A stretch of 64,000 nt of DNA, taken from the NCBI RefSeq assembly GCF_020075705.1, contig NZ_JAIQUM010000023.1:1-64000 (forward strand), read 5' to 3'. Shown piece after piece: positions 9,276-19,528 of the stretch. The notes under the pieces were generated by a model. It did no database searches. It worked only from the letters and a program-made list of their open reading frames with translations, and had not been told where the DNA came from. The translations under genes and the position numbers were made by a program. The stretch's first letter is position 1, and the number at the start of each line of letters is the position of its first letter. This DNA comes from Metabacillus rhizolycopersici (GTDB taxonomy: Bacteria > Bacillota > Bacilli > Bacillales > Bacillaceae).

Positions 9276-9392
9276 CGTTCATTATTTTAATCAAGAACAA
9301 TTGTAACTTGAGCCCAGATTAACGAAATGACGCGCATGTTTCCTTTGAATGGGCATATACATATATGTACAAGGAAGATTGGGGGAAAGGTC

Positions 9393-9563
9393 ATGAGTAA
9401 TCTATTATTTCTAATTGTTGTTCTTTTATTATTAAGCCTTATTATTGGATTTAAGATGCTTATTCAAATATGGGGAAAGAAATATCGTTACAAAAGTACA
9501 TGGGAAATGGTCTATTCTGAGGAGAGAATGAATGACCGGAGCCGTAAATTGAAACGAACTTGA
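9393..9563 (+). CDS. small single-span membrane protein, unknown
   Basis: A 56-residue protein: a hydrophobic helix at about residues 4-28 ([17 protein letters not shown]) followed by a basic, hydrophilic tail ([20 protein letters not shown]). ATG 9393 is preceded by GGGGGAAAGG; the longer open frame from 9327 has no ribosome site. A good terminator follows five bases after the stop, so it appears to be its own short transcription unit. No family recognised. Confidence 0.65.
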   Translation: MSNLLFLIVVLLLLSLIIGFKMLIQIWGKKYRYKSTWEMVYSEERMNDRSRKLKRT

Positions 9564-9568
9564 AGATG

Positions 9569-9602
9569 AAAAACAGGGGTCGACTTGGACTCCTGTTTTT
9601 TT
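9569..9602 (+). terminator. Rho-independent terminator
   Basis: Stem AAAACAGGGGTC/GACTCCTGTTTT (one G-T pair), six-base loop, then a run of T. Confidence 0.85.
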
Positions 9603-9858
9603 ATTAGGGCATTTACTAGTTGAGTTGAAATATTTGGATGAACCGACCTCGGTGAATGTTTACGTCGTAAAGGTGATTGCTTGCGGGCACGATTGCAAAT
9701 ACTATTGCTGTCACACGAGCTATACACATAATTCGCGAAAAAATTTGACCATTCTAAATAGGGATGGAATATATATAAACCTAGAGATAACAAATTGTTC
9801 TTTCGTCGTCTTTATAGTATATTTAGAACACGAATTCTATAAAAAGAGGTTATTGCTA

Positions 9859-11439
9859 ATGAGCTTACAACAGGAAATAAATAAACGTCGTACGTTTGCC
9901 ATCATCTCCCACCCTGATGCTGGTAAAACTACGTTAACAGAAAAGCTATTATATTTCGGACAAATTATTCGTTCGACAGGGACTGTAAAAGGAAAAAAAT
10001 CAGGTAAATTTGCCGCGTCAGACTGGATGGAGATTGAGAAAAAACGGGGAATTTCTGTTACGTCTAGTGTCATGAGCTTCCCATATCATGAATTTCATGT
10101 CAATATTTTGGATACACCTGGACATGAAGATTTTAGTGAAGACACGTATCGAACATTAACAGCGGTTGATAGTGTTGTGATGATTATCGATTCAACAAAA
10201 GGTGTAGAGCCACAAACGATCAAGCTTTTTAAAGTGTGTCGCATGAGAGGTATTCCAATTTTTACATTTATCAATAAATTAGATCGTGAAGGTAGAGATC
10301 CACTAGAACTACTTGCAGAAATTGAAGAAGTGCTTGGGATCGAGTCATACCCAATGAATTGGCCAGTTGGTAGCGGAAAACGATTTTTAGGTATTTACGA
10401 TCGTTTTAATGATCAATTTGTCCGTTTTAAAGGTGATGAGGAAGAAGAAATTTTCCCGATTAGTGAAATCGCAAACCATGGGTTAGAAGATGAACCTGTC
10501 TACCAAGATACATTAGGTGAAATTGAACTTCTTGAAGAGGCTGGAAATGAATTTTCACCTGAACGTGTAAAAAATGGGGAACTAACTCCTGTATTTTTTG
10601 GTAGTGCTCTAGCAAATTTCGGGGTTCAGACTTTTTTTGATACGTTCCTCCAATTTGCGGCACAACCACAGCCACGTAAAACAGATCAAGGCCTGGTAGA
10701 GCCAGAGAAGGATCAATTCTCAGGTTATATCTTCAAAATTCAAGCAAATATGAATCCAGCACACCGTGACCGGATTGCTTTTTTCCGTGTGTGTTCAGGA
10801 AAGTTTGAGCGTGGAATGAGTGTGAACCTTAGTCGCACGAATAAAACAATTAAGCTTAACCAAACGCAAGCCTTCATGGCGAAGGATCGCGATACCGTGG
10901 ACGTAGCCTATCCAGGCGATATCATCGGTATCTATGATCCAAATATTTATCAAATCGGTGATACATTAGTTGAAGGAAAAGCTCAGTATCACTACGAAGA
11001 GCTTCCACAATTCCCGCCAGAACTATTCAAACGAGTTCAAGCGAAAAACGTCATGAAGTCGAAGCAATTTAGAAAAGGAATCGAACAACTTGTGCAAGAA
11101 GGTGCGATTCAGTTATTTAGACAGGAACTAAATGATTCGATGATCCTTGGTGCAGTTGGTCAGCTTCAGTTTGAAGTATTTGAGTACCGAATGAAGGCTG
11201 AATACAATGTTGACATTGAATTCACAGCTCTTGGGGAAAGAATTCCACGTTGGATTAAAAGCGAAAAATTTGAAAAACGATTCTTTGATTCAAGAAGCAT
11301 GCTCGTTCGTGACCGCTATGGTGCGTATGCCGTGCTATTCGAAAATGAATTCACATTAAGATACTTCTTGGAAAATCAAAAGGAAATCGAACTAGTCGAC
11401 CTTTTAGAGGAAAACGACTATCAAGGTGTTACATCATAA
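9859..11439 (+). CDS. prfC: peptide chain release factor 3 (RF3)
   Basis: Translational GTPase that removes RF1/RF2 from the ribosome after termination. The 526-residue length fits RF3. GTPase motifs are complete: G1 HPDAGKTT (18-25), G2 GISVTSS (65-71), G3 DTPGHED (86-92), G4 NKLD (140-143). The C-terminal RF3 domain contains [22 protein letters not shown] 9859 follows AAGAGG; the frame is open much further upstream (to 9625), but that stretch includes the promoter area and shows no coding character. It is monocistronic with its own terminator. B. subtilis 168 lacks RF3, so this is one of the differences from that species. Confidence 0.95.
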   Translation: MSLQQEINKRRTFAIISHPDAGKTTLTEKLLYFGQIIRSTGTVKGKKSGKFAASDWMEIEKKRGISVTSSVMSFPYHEFHVNILDTPGHEDFSEDTYRTLTAVDSVVMIIDSTKGVEPQTIKLFKVCRMRGIPIFTFINKLDREGRDPLELLAEIEEVLGIESYPMNWPVGSGKRFLGIYDRFNDQFVRFKGDEEEEIFPISEIANHGLEDEPVYQDTLGEIELLEEAGNEFSPERVKNGELTPVFFGSALANFGVQTFFDTFLQFAAQPQPRKTDQGLVEPEKDQFSGYIFKIQANMNPAHRDRIAFFRVCSGKFERGMSVNLSRTNKTIKLNQTQAFMAKDRDTVDVAYPGDIIGIYDPNIYQIGDTLVEGKAQYHYEELPQFPPELFKRVQAKNVMKSKQFRKGIEQLVQEGAIQLFRQELNDSMILGAVGQLQFEVFEYRMKAEYNVDIEFTALGERIPRWIKSEKFEKRFFDSRSMLVRDRYGAYAVLFENEFTLRYFLENQKEIELVDLLEENDYQGVTS

Positions 11440-11449
11440 AGATAATGGA

Positions 11450-11479
11450 AAGGCTAATTCTTCGGAGTTAGCCTTTTTT
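11450..11479 (+). terminator. Rho-independent terminator of prfC
   Basis: AAGGCTAATTC-TTCG-GAGTTAGCCTT followed by TTTTG; the loop is a stable C(UUCG)G tetraloop. Confidence 0.9.
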
Positions 11480-11531
11480 GCGTAAGAGATTTGAGTGCCT
11501 GAAAAAGTAGGTATATTACTAGAAAGATGAG

Positions 11532-11609
11532 AGTTGCAAGATTATCTTGTGAAGTTGCTAGATTTTTATCCAAAGTTGCAAGATTAAGCCCCAAAGTTGC
11601 TAGATTATT
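11532..11609 (+). repeat. four-copy 21-bp tandem repeat
   Basis: AGTTGC(A/T)AGATT followed by a variable ~9-base filler repeats with an exact 21-base period at 11532, 11553, 11574 and 11595. The variable base alternates A, T, A, T. It lies between the prfC terminator and the uvrB promoter. Confidence 0.9.
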
Positions 11610-11681
11610 TTAAAAACCTCATATTTATCAGAGGATTTGCCCTGTTTTTTAGGCGGGCTTTCATCATAATGTAAAAAAACA

Positions 11682-11695
11682 CGAACTATAGTTCG
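11682..11695 (+). promoter_or_regulatory. LexA (DinR) SOS box upstream of uvrBA
   Basis: CGAACTATAGTTCG is a perfect palindrome matching the Bacillus LexA consensus CGAAC-N4-GTTCG. It lies 71 bases before the uvrB start, next to promoter-like sequence (TAAACT at about 11728). It predicts damage-inducible uvrBA. Confidence 0.9.
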
Positions 11696-11766
11696 TATTT
11701 TTGGTAATGTTCTATTGAAATGTGGTAAACTATTTATAGGAAAACTCTCTGAATGGAGGTTTATAT

Positions 11767-13752
11767 GTGAGTGAGCAATTTGAATTGATCTCAAAATACA
11801 AGCCACAAGGTGATCAACCTAAAGCAATCGAGGCACTGGTCGAAGGAATCCAGCAAGGAAAGAAACAGCAAACATTGCTAGGTGCAACTGGAACAGGTAA
11901 AACCTTTACTGTTTCAAATTTGATAAAACAAGTAAATAAACCGACCTTGGTTATTGCACATAATAAAACGTTAGCGGGACAGCTATATAGTGAGTTTAAA
12001 GATTTTTTCCCGAATAATGCGGTTGAGTATTTCGTTAGTTATTACGATTATTTTCAGCCAGAGGCATATGTTCCACAAACGGATACATTTATTGAAAAAG
12101 ACGCAAGCATTAATGATGAAATCGATAAGCTTCGTCACTCAGCTACATCGTCTTTGTTCGAGCGTAATGACGTCATTGTCATAGCTAGTGTTTCTTGTAT
12201 CTATGGCCTCGGTTCTCCAGAGGAATATAAAGAGCTTGTTGTCAGCTTGAGAACAGGCATGGAAATTGAGCGTAACCAATTATTAAGAAAACTAGTAGAC
12301 GTTCAATATGAACGAAATGATATCGACTTCCGAAGAGGAACATTCCGTGTACGCGGTGATGTTGTTGAGATCTTCCCTGCTTCTCGAGATGAGCAATGCA
12401 TTCGTGTCGAGTTTTTTGGTGATGAAATCGATCGGATTCGTGAGGTTGATGCGTTAACAGGTGAGATTTTAGCTGAGCGCGAGCATGTGGCGATTTTCCC
12501 TGCATCCCACTTCGTAACGAGAGAAGAAAAGATGGAAATTGCGATTACTAACATTGAAGCAGAGCTTGAGGTGCAATTAGCGGAAATGCGTGAAAAGGGC
12601 AAGCTTCTTGAAGCGCAGCGTCTTGAGCAAAGAACGAGATATGATTTAGAGATGATGAGAGAGATGGGCTTTTGTTCGGGAATTGAAAACTATTCACGTC
12701 ATCTAACCCTGCGTCCACCTGGATCAACACCCTATACATTGCTCGATTATTTTCCAGACGATTCTTTAATTGTCGTAGATGAGTCGCATGTGACAATCCC
12801 GCAAATTAGGGGGATGTTTAATGGTGACCAGGCGCGTAAACAGGTATTAGTCGATCATGGTTTTCGTTTGCCATCAGCATTGGATAATCGTCCGCTCCGT
12901 TTTGCGGAATTTGAAAGCCATATTGAAAACATTGTCTTTGTTTCTGCTACACCTGGACCGTATGAAATGGAACATACGCCAGAGATGATTGAGCAAATTA
13001 TTCGACCAACAGGTTTGCTAGACCCAACGATTGACGTCCGTCCAATTGAAGGACAAATCGATGATTTAATTGGGGAAATCCAAGCTCGGGTAGAAAAAAA
13101 TCAACGCGTACTCATTACGACGTTAACGAAAAAAATGTCTGAAGATTTGACGGATTATTTAAAAGAAATTGGGATAAAGGTAAATTATTTGCATTCCGAA
13201 ATCAAAACACTAGAGCGGATTGAAATTTTACGAGAGCTCCGAATGGGAACATATGACGTGCTTGTTGGAATTAACCTCTTAAGGGAAGGATTAGATATTC
13301 CAGAAGTCTCATTAGTGGCAATACTTGATGCTGATAAAGAAGGATTTTTACGATCAGAACGTTCGCTTATTCAAACAATGGGTCGTGCAGCACGTAATGC
13401 GGAAGGCCATGTGATTATGTATGCAGATAAGATGACAAACTCAATGGAGCTCGCCATTAATGAAACAAAAAGGCGTCGTGAAATCCAACAGGCCTATAAC
13501 GAAAAACATGGCATCACACCACAAACGATTCAAAAAGAAATTCGCGATGTGATCCGTGCGACGATGGCGGCAGAGGAGCAAGAAGATTACAGTACATCCG
13601 TAACGAAGAAACTGTCAAAAATGACGAAAAAAGAACGAGACAAAGTCATTTTAGACATGGAAAGCGAAATGAAGGAAGCGGCGAAGGCATTGAACTTCGA
13701 ACGTGCAGCTGAATTGCGCGATTTAATTTTAGAGCTAAAAGCGGAAGGGTGA
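11767..13752 (+). CDS. uvrB: excinuclease ABC subunit B
   Basis: DNA damage-recognition helicase-like subunit of nucleotide excision repair; takes over damaged DNA from UvrA and recruits UvrC. At 661 residues it matches B. subtilis UvrB in length. Walker A is GATGTGKT (39-46), the beta-hairpin region includes [12 protein letters not shown], the DEAD-like motif is VVDESH, and motif VI is [11 protein letters not shown]-terminal UVR motif ([12 protein letters not shown]) contacts UvrC. The start is GTG 11767 after GGAGG; an overlapping ATG two bases earlier hits a stop at once. uvrA follows after seven bases; a LexA box lies upstream. Confidence 0.98.
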   Translation: MSEQFELISKYKPQGDQPKAIEALVEGIQQGKKQQTLLGATGTGKTFTVSNLIKQVNKPTLVIAHNKTLAGQLYSEFKDFFPNNAVEYFVSYYDYFQPEAYVPQTDTFIEKDASINDEIDKLRHSATSSLFERNDVIVIASVSCIYGLGSPEEYKELVVSLRTGMEIERNQLLRKLVDVQYERNDIDFRRGTFRVRGDVVEIFPASRDEQCIRVEFFGDEIDRIREVDALTGEILAEREHVAIFPASHFVTREEKMEIAITNIEAELEVQLAEMREKGKLLEAQRLEQRTRYDLEMMREMGFCSGIENYSRHLTLRPPGSTPYTLLDYFPDDSLIVVDESHVTIPQIRGMFNGDQARKQVLVDHGFRLPSALDNRPLRFAEFESHIENIVFVSATPGPYEMEHTPEMIEQIIRPTGLLDPTIDVRPIEGQIDDLIGEIQARVEKNQRVLITTLTKKMSEDLTDYLKEIGIKVNYLHSEIKTLERIEILRELRMGTYDVLVGINLLREGLDIPEVSLVAILDADKEGFLRSERSLIQTMGRAARNAEGHVIMYADKMTNSMELAINETKRRREIQQAYNEKHGITPQTIQKEIRDVIRATMAAEEQEDYSTSVTKKLSKMTKKERDKVILDMESEMKEAAKALNFERAAELRDLILELKAEG

Positions 13753-13759
13753 AACGAGT

Positions 13760-16633
13760 ATGGCAATGGAACATATCGTTGTGAAAGGAGCACGTGCTCA
13801 CAACTTAAAAAATATTGATGTGACCATTCCGCGGGATAAGCTTGTTGTGTTAACTGGGCTATCAGGTTCGGGAAAATCCTCCCTAGCCTTTGACACCATT
13901 TATGCGGAAGGACAACGCCGTTATGTTGAATCGTTATCAGCATATGCGCGCCAATTTTTAGGACAAATGGATAAGCCTGATGTCGATGCTATTGAAGGAT
14001 TGTCACCAGCGATTTCAATTGATCAAAAAACAACAAGTAGAAATCCCCGTTCAACAGTAGGAACGGTAACAGAAATCTATGATTACTTACGTCTTTTATA
14101 TGCAAGAGTAGGTCGACCAATCTGTCCAACACATGGGATCGAAATTTCATCGCAAACGATTGAACAAATGGTCGATCGAATTTTAGAATATCCTGAGCGT
14201 ACAAAGCTACAAGTTCTCGCACCTGTTGTCTCAGGAAGAAAAGGGACGCACGTAAAGGTATTTGAGGACATTAAAAAGCAAGGATATGTGCGGGTTCGTG
14301 TCGATGGCCAGATGCAGGAGCTATCTGATGAAATAGAATTAGAGAAAAACAAAAAGCATTCAATTGAAGTTGTAATTGACCGAATTGTTGTTAAAGAAGG
14401 TGTGGCGTCTCGCTTAGCCGATTCACTTGAATCAGCGTTAAGACTAGGTGAGGGTCGCGTAATTATCGACGTTATCGGGGAAGAGGAGCTACTGTTTAGT
14501 GAGCATCATGCCTGCCCACATTGTGGTTTTTCCATTGGTGAACTTGAACCAAGAATGTTTTCCTTTAATAGTCCATTTGGTGCATGCCCGAGCTGTGACG
14601 GCCTTGGATCAAAGCTAGAGGTTGATTTAGAGCTTGTTATTCCAAATAAAGACCTATCTCTTCATCAAAATGCGATTGCACCTTGGGAATCGACAAGCTC
14701 CCAATATTATCCGCAGCTACTTAATGCCATCTGTACACATTATGGAATTGATATGGATATACCTGTCAAGGATATTCCGAAGCCGATGCTTGATAAAATC
14801 TTGTTTGGTAGTGATGGCGAAGAGATTTACTTCCGCTATGAAAATGATTTTGGGCAAATTAGAGAAAATTATATTCAATTTGAAGGCGTCGTTCATAATG
14901 TTGCCCGCCGCTATAAGGAAACAAGTTCAGACTTTATCCGCGAGCAAATGGAGAAGTACATGGGTCACCAAAATTGTCCAGCTTGTAAAGGATATCGTTT
15001 GAAGAAAGAAACACTTGCTGTTCTAGTAGCTGGAAACCATATCGGTGAAATTACCAAGCTTTCTGTGCAAGAGTCTTTAGCCTTTTTTGACTCGATCGCG
15101 TTATCGGAAAAAGAAATGACGATTGCTAACTTGATTTTAAAGGAAATAAGTGAGCGTTTAGGATTTTTAAATAATGTGGGACTCGATTATTTAACACTTA
15201 ATCGTGCTGCAGGTACGCTATCTGGTGGTGAAGCACAGCGGATTCGGCTTGCAACACAAATTGGGTCGCGATTAACAGGCGTTCTTTACATATTAGATGA
15301 GCCTTCGATTGGTTTACATCAACGTGATAACGATCGGCTTATTCAAACGATGCAAAGTATGCGTGATATTGGCAACACATTAATCGTTGTTGAACATGAT
15401 GAAGACACGATGATTGCAGCAGATTATTTAATTGATATTGGACCAGGAGCAGGGATTCATGGTGGAAAAATCATTTCCGCAGGTACCCCTGAAGAGGTGA
15501 TGAATGATGAAAACTCACTAACAGGTCAATATTTAGTCGGGAAGAAGTTTATCCCACTTCCGGCTGAACGGAGAAAGCCTGATGGCCGATTTATTGAAAT
15601 AAAAGGTGCCAAGGAAAATAATCTCAAAAACGTGAGTGTGAAATTTCCGCTCGGGACATTTATTGCAGTAACTGGTGTATCAGGTTCTGGGAAAAGTACA
15701 CTAGTCAATGAAATCCTTCATAAAACACTTGCTCAAAAGCTCCATAAAGCAAAAACCAAGCCTGGTGAGCATAAAGAAGTAAAAGGAATTGAACACCTAG
15801 AAAAGGTCATCGATATCGATCAATCTCCAATTGGCCGAACGCCAAGGTCGAATCCAGCTACCTATACGGGTGTGTTCGATGATATCCGCGATGTGTTTGC
15901 AACAACAAATGAAGCGAAGGTACGTGGCTATAAAAAAGGCCGCTTTAGTTTTAATGTAAAGGGTGGCCGATGTGAAGCATGTCGTGGCGACGGAATTATT
16001 AAAATTGAAATGCACTTTCTTCCCGATGTGTACGTTCCTTGTGAAGTCTGTCATGGGAAACGCTATAATCGTGAAACACTAGAGGTAGTCTATAAAGGGA
16101 AAAACATTTCAGATATTCTTGAAATGACCGTAGAGGATGCCCTCGTATTTTTCGAAAATATCCCTAAAATTAAACGAAAGCTCCAAACGGTCTTTGACGT
16201 TGGTTTAGGGTATATCACACTCGGACAGCCAGCAACAACGCTTTCTGGTGGAGAAGCACAAAGGGTAAAGCTGGCTTCAGAATTACATAGACGATCTAAC
16301 GGCCGTTCCTTATACATTCTCGATGAGCCAACAACAGGTCTTCATGTTGATGACATCGCTCGTCTGTTAAAGGTGCTGCAAAGATTAGTGGAAAATGGTG
16401 ATACCGTCTTAGTCATTGAACATAATCTAGACGTCATTAAAACAGCAGATTACCTTGTTGATTTAGGTCCTGAAGGTGGGGACAAAGGCGGTCAAATCGT
16501 CGGCGTCGGAACACCTGAAGACATTATGAACAATGAACAATCCTACACAGGGAAATATTTAAAACCTGTCATTGAACGTGACCTTGATCGGATGAAAAAA
16601 CGGATCAAAGAAAAAGAGGAAATTGTCCAGTAG
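13760..16633 (+). CDS. uvrA: excinuclease ABC subunit A
   Basis: ATPase that scans DNA for damage and loads UvrB. The 957-residue protein has the two ABC modules: Walker [10 protein letters not shown] (33-41) and a second GVSGSGKST in the C-terminal half, with two LSGGEAQR signatures. Zinc modules are visible as CPHCGFS...CPSCDGLG and CEACRGDG...CEVCHGKRY. It starts seven bases after uvrB and shares its SOS-controlled transcript. Repeat A copy 3 sits between its stop codon and the terminator hairpin at 16858. Confidence 0.98.
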   Translation: MAMEHIVVKGARAHNLKNIDVTIPRDKLVVLTGLSGSGKSSLAFDTIYAEGQRRYVESLSAYARQFLGQMDKPDVDAIEGLSPAISIDQKTTSRNPRSTVGTVTEIYDYLRLLYARVGRPICPTHGIEISSQTIEQMVDRILEYPERTKLQVLAPVVSGRKGTHVKVFEDIKKQGYVRVRVDGQMQELSDEIELEKNKKHSIEVVIDRIVVKEGVASRLADSLESALRLGEGRVIIDVIGEEELLFSEHHACPHCGFSIGELEPRMFSFNSPFGACPSCDGLGSKLEVDLELVIPNKDLSLHQNAIAPWESTSSQYYPQLLNAICTHYGIDMDIPVKDIPKPMLDKILFGSDGEEIYFRYENDFGQIRENYIQFEGVVHNVARRYKETSSDFIREQMEKYMGHQNCPACKGYRLKKETLAVLVAGNHIGEITKLSVQESLAFFDSIALSEKEMTIANLILKEISERLGFLNNVGLDYLTLNRAAGTLSGGEAQRIRLATQIGSRLTGVLYILDEPSIGLHQRDNDRLIQTMQSMRDIGNTLIVVEHDEDTMIAADYLIDIGPGAGIHGGKIISAGTPEEVMNDENSLTGQYLVGKKFIPLPAERRKPDGRFIEIKGAKENNLKNVSVKFPLGTFIAVTGVSGSGKSTLVNEILHKTLAQKLHKAKTKPGEHKEVKGIEHLEKVIDIDQSPIGRTPRSNPATYTGVFDDIRDVFATTNEAKVRGYKKGRFSFNVKGGRCEACRGDGIIKIEMHFLPDVYVPCEVCHGKRYNRETLEVVYKGKNISDILEMTVEDALVFFENIPKIKRKLQTVFDVGLGYITLGQPATTLSGGEAQRVKLASELHRRSNGRSLYILDEPTTGLHVDDIARLLKVLQRLVENGDTVLVIEHNLDVIKTADYLVDLGPEGGDKGGQIVGVGTPEDIMNNEQSYTGKYLKPVIERDLDRMKKRIKEKEEIVQ

Positions 16634-16643
16634 AATCTTTTTA

Positions 16644-16856
16644 TTTATCCCACCTTAACGGGCAGTAAAACTCCCATTTCAAGATTCAAGAGAAGCAAAG
16701 AAGATAAGTGGGAGATAACTGCCCGTAAAGATCCGACGAAGGACAGGACGTCCAAGTCAGGCGAAGCCATAGGATGTGGCGTTCCTGAGCGTGATAAGTC
16801 TCGCTAACCATCAGTGGGGGATGAAGAAAACCCCCACTGATGGAAGTCTCACTTTA
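16644..16856 (+). repeat. structured interspersed repeat A, copy 3, with an extra module
   Basis: Contains the outer stem CGGGCAGT/ACTGCCCG, inner stem CTCCCATTT/AAGTGGGAG and terminal hairpin CCATCAGTGGGGG/CCCCCACTGATGG seen in copies 1 and 2. It also carries about 58 extra bases (around 16736-16794, including AGGACGTCCAAGTCAGGCG) absent from the other two. A related module occurs in repeat B copy 3. It begins 10 bases after the uvrA stop. Confidence 0.9.
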
Positions 16857-16857
16857 T

Positions 16858-16887
16858 AGAGAGCATCGAACCTTACGATGCTCTTTT
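16858..16887 (+). terminator. Rho-independent terminator of uvrBA
   Basis: AGAGCATCG-AACCTTA-CGATGCTCT followed by TTTC. It is displaced more than 200 bases from the uvrA stop by repeat A copy 3. Confidence 0.8.
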
Positions 16888-17440
16888 CAAATGAATCCAG
16901 AAATCTATGTGCTTTAGCGATCATAGCACTGCTCTGAAAACTGGTAGTTATGACCTGATTCACCTAATTCTATTTACTTATTTTTCGTTAGTATGGCTAA
17001 AAATGTAAATGTTTTCATGTATTAAATTGAATATTCCGATACAATTATAGTCACATTCATACATTTTAGAGTGGCTAGAAATGTTTAGTTATGACCTATT
17101 CGAAATTGCTTTTCAACAATAGAAATGTCAAAGAAGTCGATCTGTTTGCCGAGCAAGCTGATTGTAGCGTGATGAACGAACACCATGTTTTTGAAAAATT
17201 AGCTAAACACTTGCAGAAAAATGAATGAAGTCACTACTCTCTCACATATATAAATAAAGTGGGCATTTTTAATGAATTTACTATTGAAAAAATGATAGAA
17301 TAAGAAATACAAACAGATTCACCATTACTTCTTAGAGATACGCAATCAAAAATGCCTCATCATCGTGATTACACGCTATATTTAGTCATCTCGTCAAAGT
17401 CCAACATCGGCATCCTACATGTTTTTACGAATCAAAATCA
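16888..17440. other. decayed intergenic region with short reading-frame remnants
   Basis: A 45-codon frame at 17091-17228 (ATG start; contains EVDLFAEQADCSV and ENDs HLQKNE) has protein-like composition but no ribosome site; another short stop-free piece follows at about 17258-17302. These look like leftovers of lost genes. I recognise no family. No RNA gene or mobile element seen. Confidence 0.4.
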
Positions 17441-17466
17441 TGAAACTTCTTTTCTTTTCATACGTA
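17441..17466 (+). promoter_or_regulatory. sigma-W-type promoter
   Basis: TGAAAC (17441-17446), exactly 16 bases, then CGTA (17463-17466), the full ECF sigma-W consensus. The B. subtilis yvl operon belongs to the sigma-W regulon. Here the first gene downstream is yvlB, about 550 bases away; the position expected for yvlA is occupied by repeat-derived DNA. Confidence 0.7.
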
Positions 17467-17574
17467 TGAAAGATAAGAAGTGAAAAAGAAATGAGCTCAT
17501 CGTGCTAAACTACTCACATCTTTATACTTTTTTAATGTGTTTTTTGCTCTGTTCCTACTTTCAATTGTGGCACC

Positions 17575-17885
17575 TTATTCGATTCGTAATGAGCAGTAGA
17601 ACTCAAGATCTAAAAAAGCTTATAGTAGATGAAAGAAGTAAAGCATGGGATAACGACCAGTAAAATTTCTGGAAATTCTCACTGTATCCTCGGTTACATG
17701 AAAGTAAAACAGTTTGCGAAAAAGGCATCTTTTTCTCACATTGTCCCTTTGTATTCCGCATGAGCGGCCAGTAAACCCCCACTTAAGTAAGTCTCGCTTT
17801 ATCCCGCATGAACGGGTCGTAAAATCCACGGATACACCACCATCTAAAAGGAAGGAGAAAGGTATAACCCTTACTTGAGGGATGG
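17575..17885 (+). repeat. degenerate repeat A copies and a repeat C fragment
   Basis: A worn copy runs about 17575-17672 (GAGCAGTAG... GGGATAACGACCAGTAAAA). A fragment like repeat C lies at about 17700-17735 (ACAGTTTGCGAAAAAGGC). Two partial repeat A heads follow at 17752-17830 (CCGCATGAGCGGCCAGTAAA; ATCCCGCATGAACGGGTCGT). Open frames across this region are by-products of the repeats. Confidence 0.6.
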
Positions 17886-18013
17886 TGAGAGTAAACTCTA
17901 CACCAGATAGCTGTTGCATACTAATCTATTCACAGTATTTGTCAACAAAAGGAAGTAAGCAGGTTCAGTCTCCTTACTTTTATAAAAAAACGTTGAGATT
18001 GGGGAGGATTAAC

Positions 18014-19093
18014 ATGGAAGAACAAAGAAAACGAATTTTAAAGCTAGTCGAAGAAGGAAAACTTTCTGCAGATGAGGCTATTATATTACTAGAAACATTA
18101 GAAAGTGACGAACAATTAAAAGAAAAGAAAATGAATGCCTTATCAACAGAGGTCATTGGTGATCCCTATGAGGAAAAAACAGATCAGTCTAATGAGAAAC
18201 AATCGTCATTAGGAGCTATGCTCATGGATTGGGTCGATACAGCAGTAAAAAGAGTTAAAGAACTTGATCTTGATTTAAACTTTGGAAAATCAATTGATGT
18301 AAAACATATTTTTCAATTTCAAGACTCTCCGTTCCAGGGTATTGATATTATCCTTCCAAATGGTAGCGTGAATCTGCAACCATGGAATGAGAATGATATT
18401 CGCGTTGAATGTGATGCAAAGGTGTATCGCGCAGAGAATATGGCCCAGGCAAGGCAGACGTTCTTAACAGAATTGGAATGCTTTGTCGAAGAAAATCAAT
18501 TTGTTCTGCGGACAGATAAAAAGACAATGAAAATCACTGTGACAATGTTCATCCCAGAGCAAGAATATGAACATATTAAGATTAAACTGTTTAATGGCCC
18601 AATTAGAGGAGAAGATTTAAAAGTAGACAATCTGAAAGTAAAGACAGCAAACGGTCTTGTTTCCTTTTCTGCAATCAATGCAATAAATGGTGAATTTGAA
18701 ACAGCAAATGGGCAAATTAAGCTTACGAACTCAAGCTATGGAAAGCTTGAAGCGGAAACGATTAGCGGGATCGTTCAATTTAATGGATCAGCGGAAAAAG
18801 TTGATGTCCAAAGCTTTAATGGAAACCTTATGCTAAAATTTGCTGACAAAGCATGTGAAGAATTATATGCGAAAACAACAACGGGGAATATTGTTATAAA
18901 CATGCCAGAGGGCAGCGAGGTCATTGGTGAGTTGAAATCTAATTTAGGTTCGTTATCTGCGCGCCTTCAAGATGTCAATATAACATCTGAGAAAAATGAA
19001 GCGATCCAAAAAGAGCTTAAGTTTAAAACTGCACAAGAACCAAAGCTATCTTTATTCGCAGACTCCAAAACAGGGTCGATTGCTATTAAGTAA
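18014..19093 (+). CDS. yvlB: YvlB-like DUF4097 protein with N-terminal SHOCT-like segment
   Basis: A 359-residue protein of unknown function; in B. subtilis yvlB is in the sigma-W envelope-stress regulon. Residues 1-35 (RKRILKLVEEGKLSADEAII) form a short SHOCT-like helical segment; the C-terminal two-thirds is a DUF4097 repeat region with turn motifs such as LFNGPIRGEDLKV, TANGLVSF, TANGQIKL and TTTGNIVINMPEG, predicted to form a beta-solenoid. No signal peptide or membrane span is visible. ATG 18014 follows GGGGAGG; the frame upstream is repeat-derived. yvlC and yvlD lie downstream, separated by a hairpin and a possible second promoter. Confidence 0.88.
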   Translation: MEEQRKRILKLVEEGKLSADEAIILLETLESDEQLKEKKMNALSTEVIGDPYEEKTDQSNEKQSSLGAMLMDWVDTAVKRVKELDLDLNFGKSIDVKHIFQFQDSPFQGIDIILPNGSVNLQPWNENDIRVECDAKVYRAENMAQARQTFLTELECFVEENQFVLRTDKKTMKITVTMFIPEQEYEHIKIKLFNGPIRGEDLKVDNLKVKTANGLVSFSAINAINGEFETANGQIKLTNSSYGKLEAETISGIVQFNGSAEKVDVQSFNGNLMLKFADKACEELYAKTTTGNIVINMPEGSEVIGELKSNLGSLSARLQDVNITSEKNEAIQKELKFKTAQEPKLSLFADSKTGSIAIK

Positions 19094-19118
19094 TGGTTCA
19101 TCTCTAAGCGAGCCTTAA

Positions 19119-19149
19119 GGCAGTGGGGAATTTTTTCTTCCTCACTGCC
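19119..19149 (+). terminator. hairpin after yvlB
   Basis: Stem GGCAGTGGGG/CCTCACTGCC with a T-rich loop. No T run follows, so it may only slow transcription or protect the mRNA end. Confidence 0.5.
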
Positions 19150-19189
19150 CTAGCTTATTCAGTACGAGCAGTTATCTAATTGTATCTTT

Positions 19190-19217
19190 TTGGTAGGAGT
19201 TTTACTTATGGTAAAAT
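19190..19217 (+). promoter_or_regulatory. candidate sigma-A promoter for yvlC-yvlD
   Basis: TTGGTA, 16-base spacer, TAAAAT, placed about 110 bases before yvlC and after the yvlB hairpin. Confidence 0.45.
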
Positions 19218-19329
19218 GAGACAAAAGATTTGAGGTGTACATCAGTCCTTTCCTGGAGCGTTTCTTTAACTTAGACATAAAGGAAGCAGTCGGGGAAGGT
19301 AGAAGAAAACTACGTAAAGGTGGAAGAAA

Positions 19330-19527
19330 ATGAAAAGACTCTATCGATCTCGCAATAATCGAAAGCTTTCTGGTGTTCTCGGGGGCTTATCAGATTATTT
19401 GGGAATTGATGCTTCAATGCTTAGAATATTATTTTTTATCCTATTCATTTTCACAGGATTTTTTCCTTTAGGAATTACTTATCTGGCGTGTATTTTTATC
19501 GTACCAGAAGAATCGGACGTCCTGTAA
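19330..19527 (+). CDS. yvlC: PspC-domain protein YvlC
   Basis: A 65-residue PspC (phage-shock-protein C) domain protein: basic N-terminus (KRLYRSRNNRKLSGVLGGL), the family motif LSDYLGIDASMLRILF, then a hydrophobic membrane segment and PEE at the end. PspC domains act at the membrane in envelope-stress responses. ATG 19330 follows AAAGGTGG. yvlD starts one base after its stop, as in the B. subtilis yvl operon. Confidence 0.92.
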   Translation: MKRLYRSRNNRKLSGVLGGLSDYLGIDASMLRILFFILFIFTGFFPLGITYLACIFIVPEESDVL

Positions 19528-19528
19528 G

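Noticed and set aside
9625..9858. 78-residue N-terminal extension of RF3
   Set aside because: No homology to RF3, no ribosome site, and the standard RF3 start lies at 9859 with AAGAGG before it.
11532..11609. CRISPR array
   Set aside because: Units of 21 bp with 8-9 base fillers are a plain tandem repeat; no 25-40 bp repeats, spacers or cas genes.
17620..17919. 99-codon open frame on the minus strand
   Set aside because: It runs through degenerate repeat A copies (SFxxCGIKRDL-type repeats in the peptide come from the DNA repeats).
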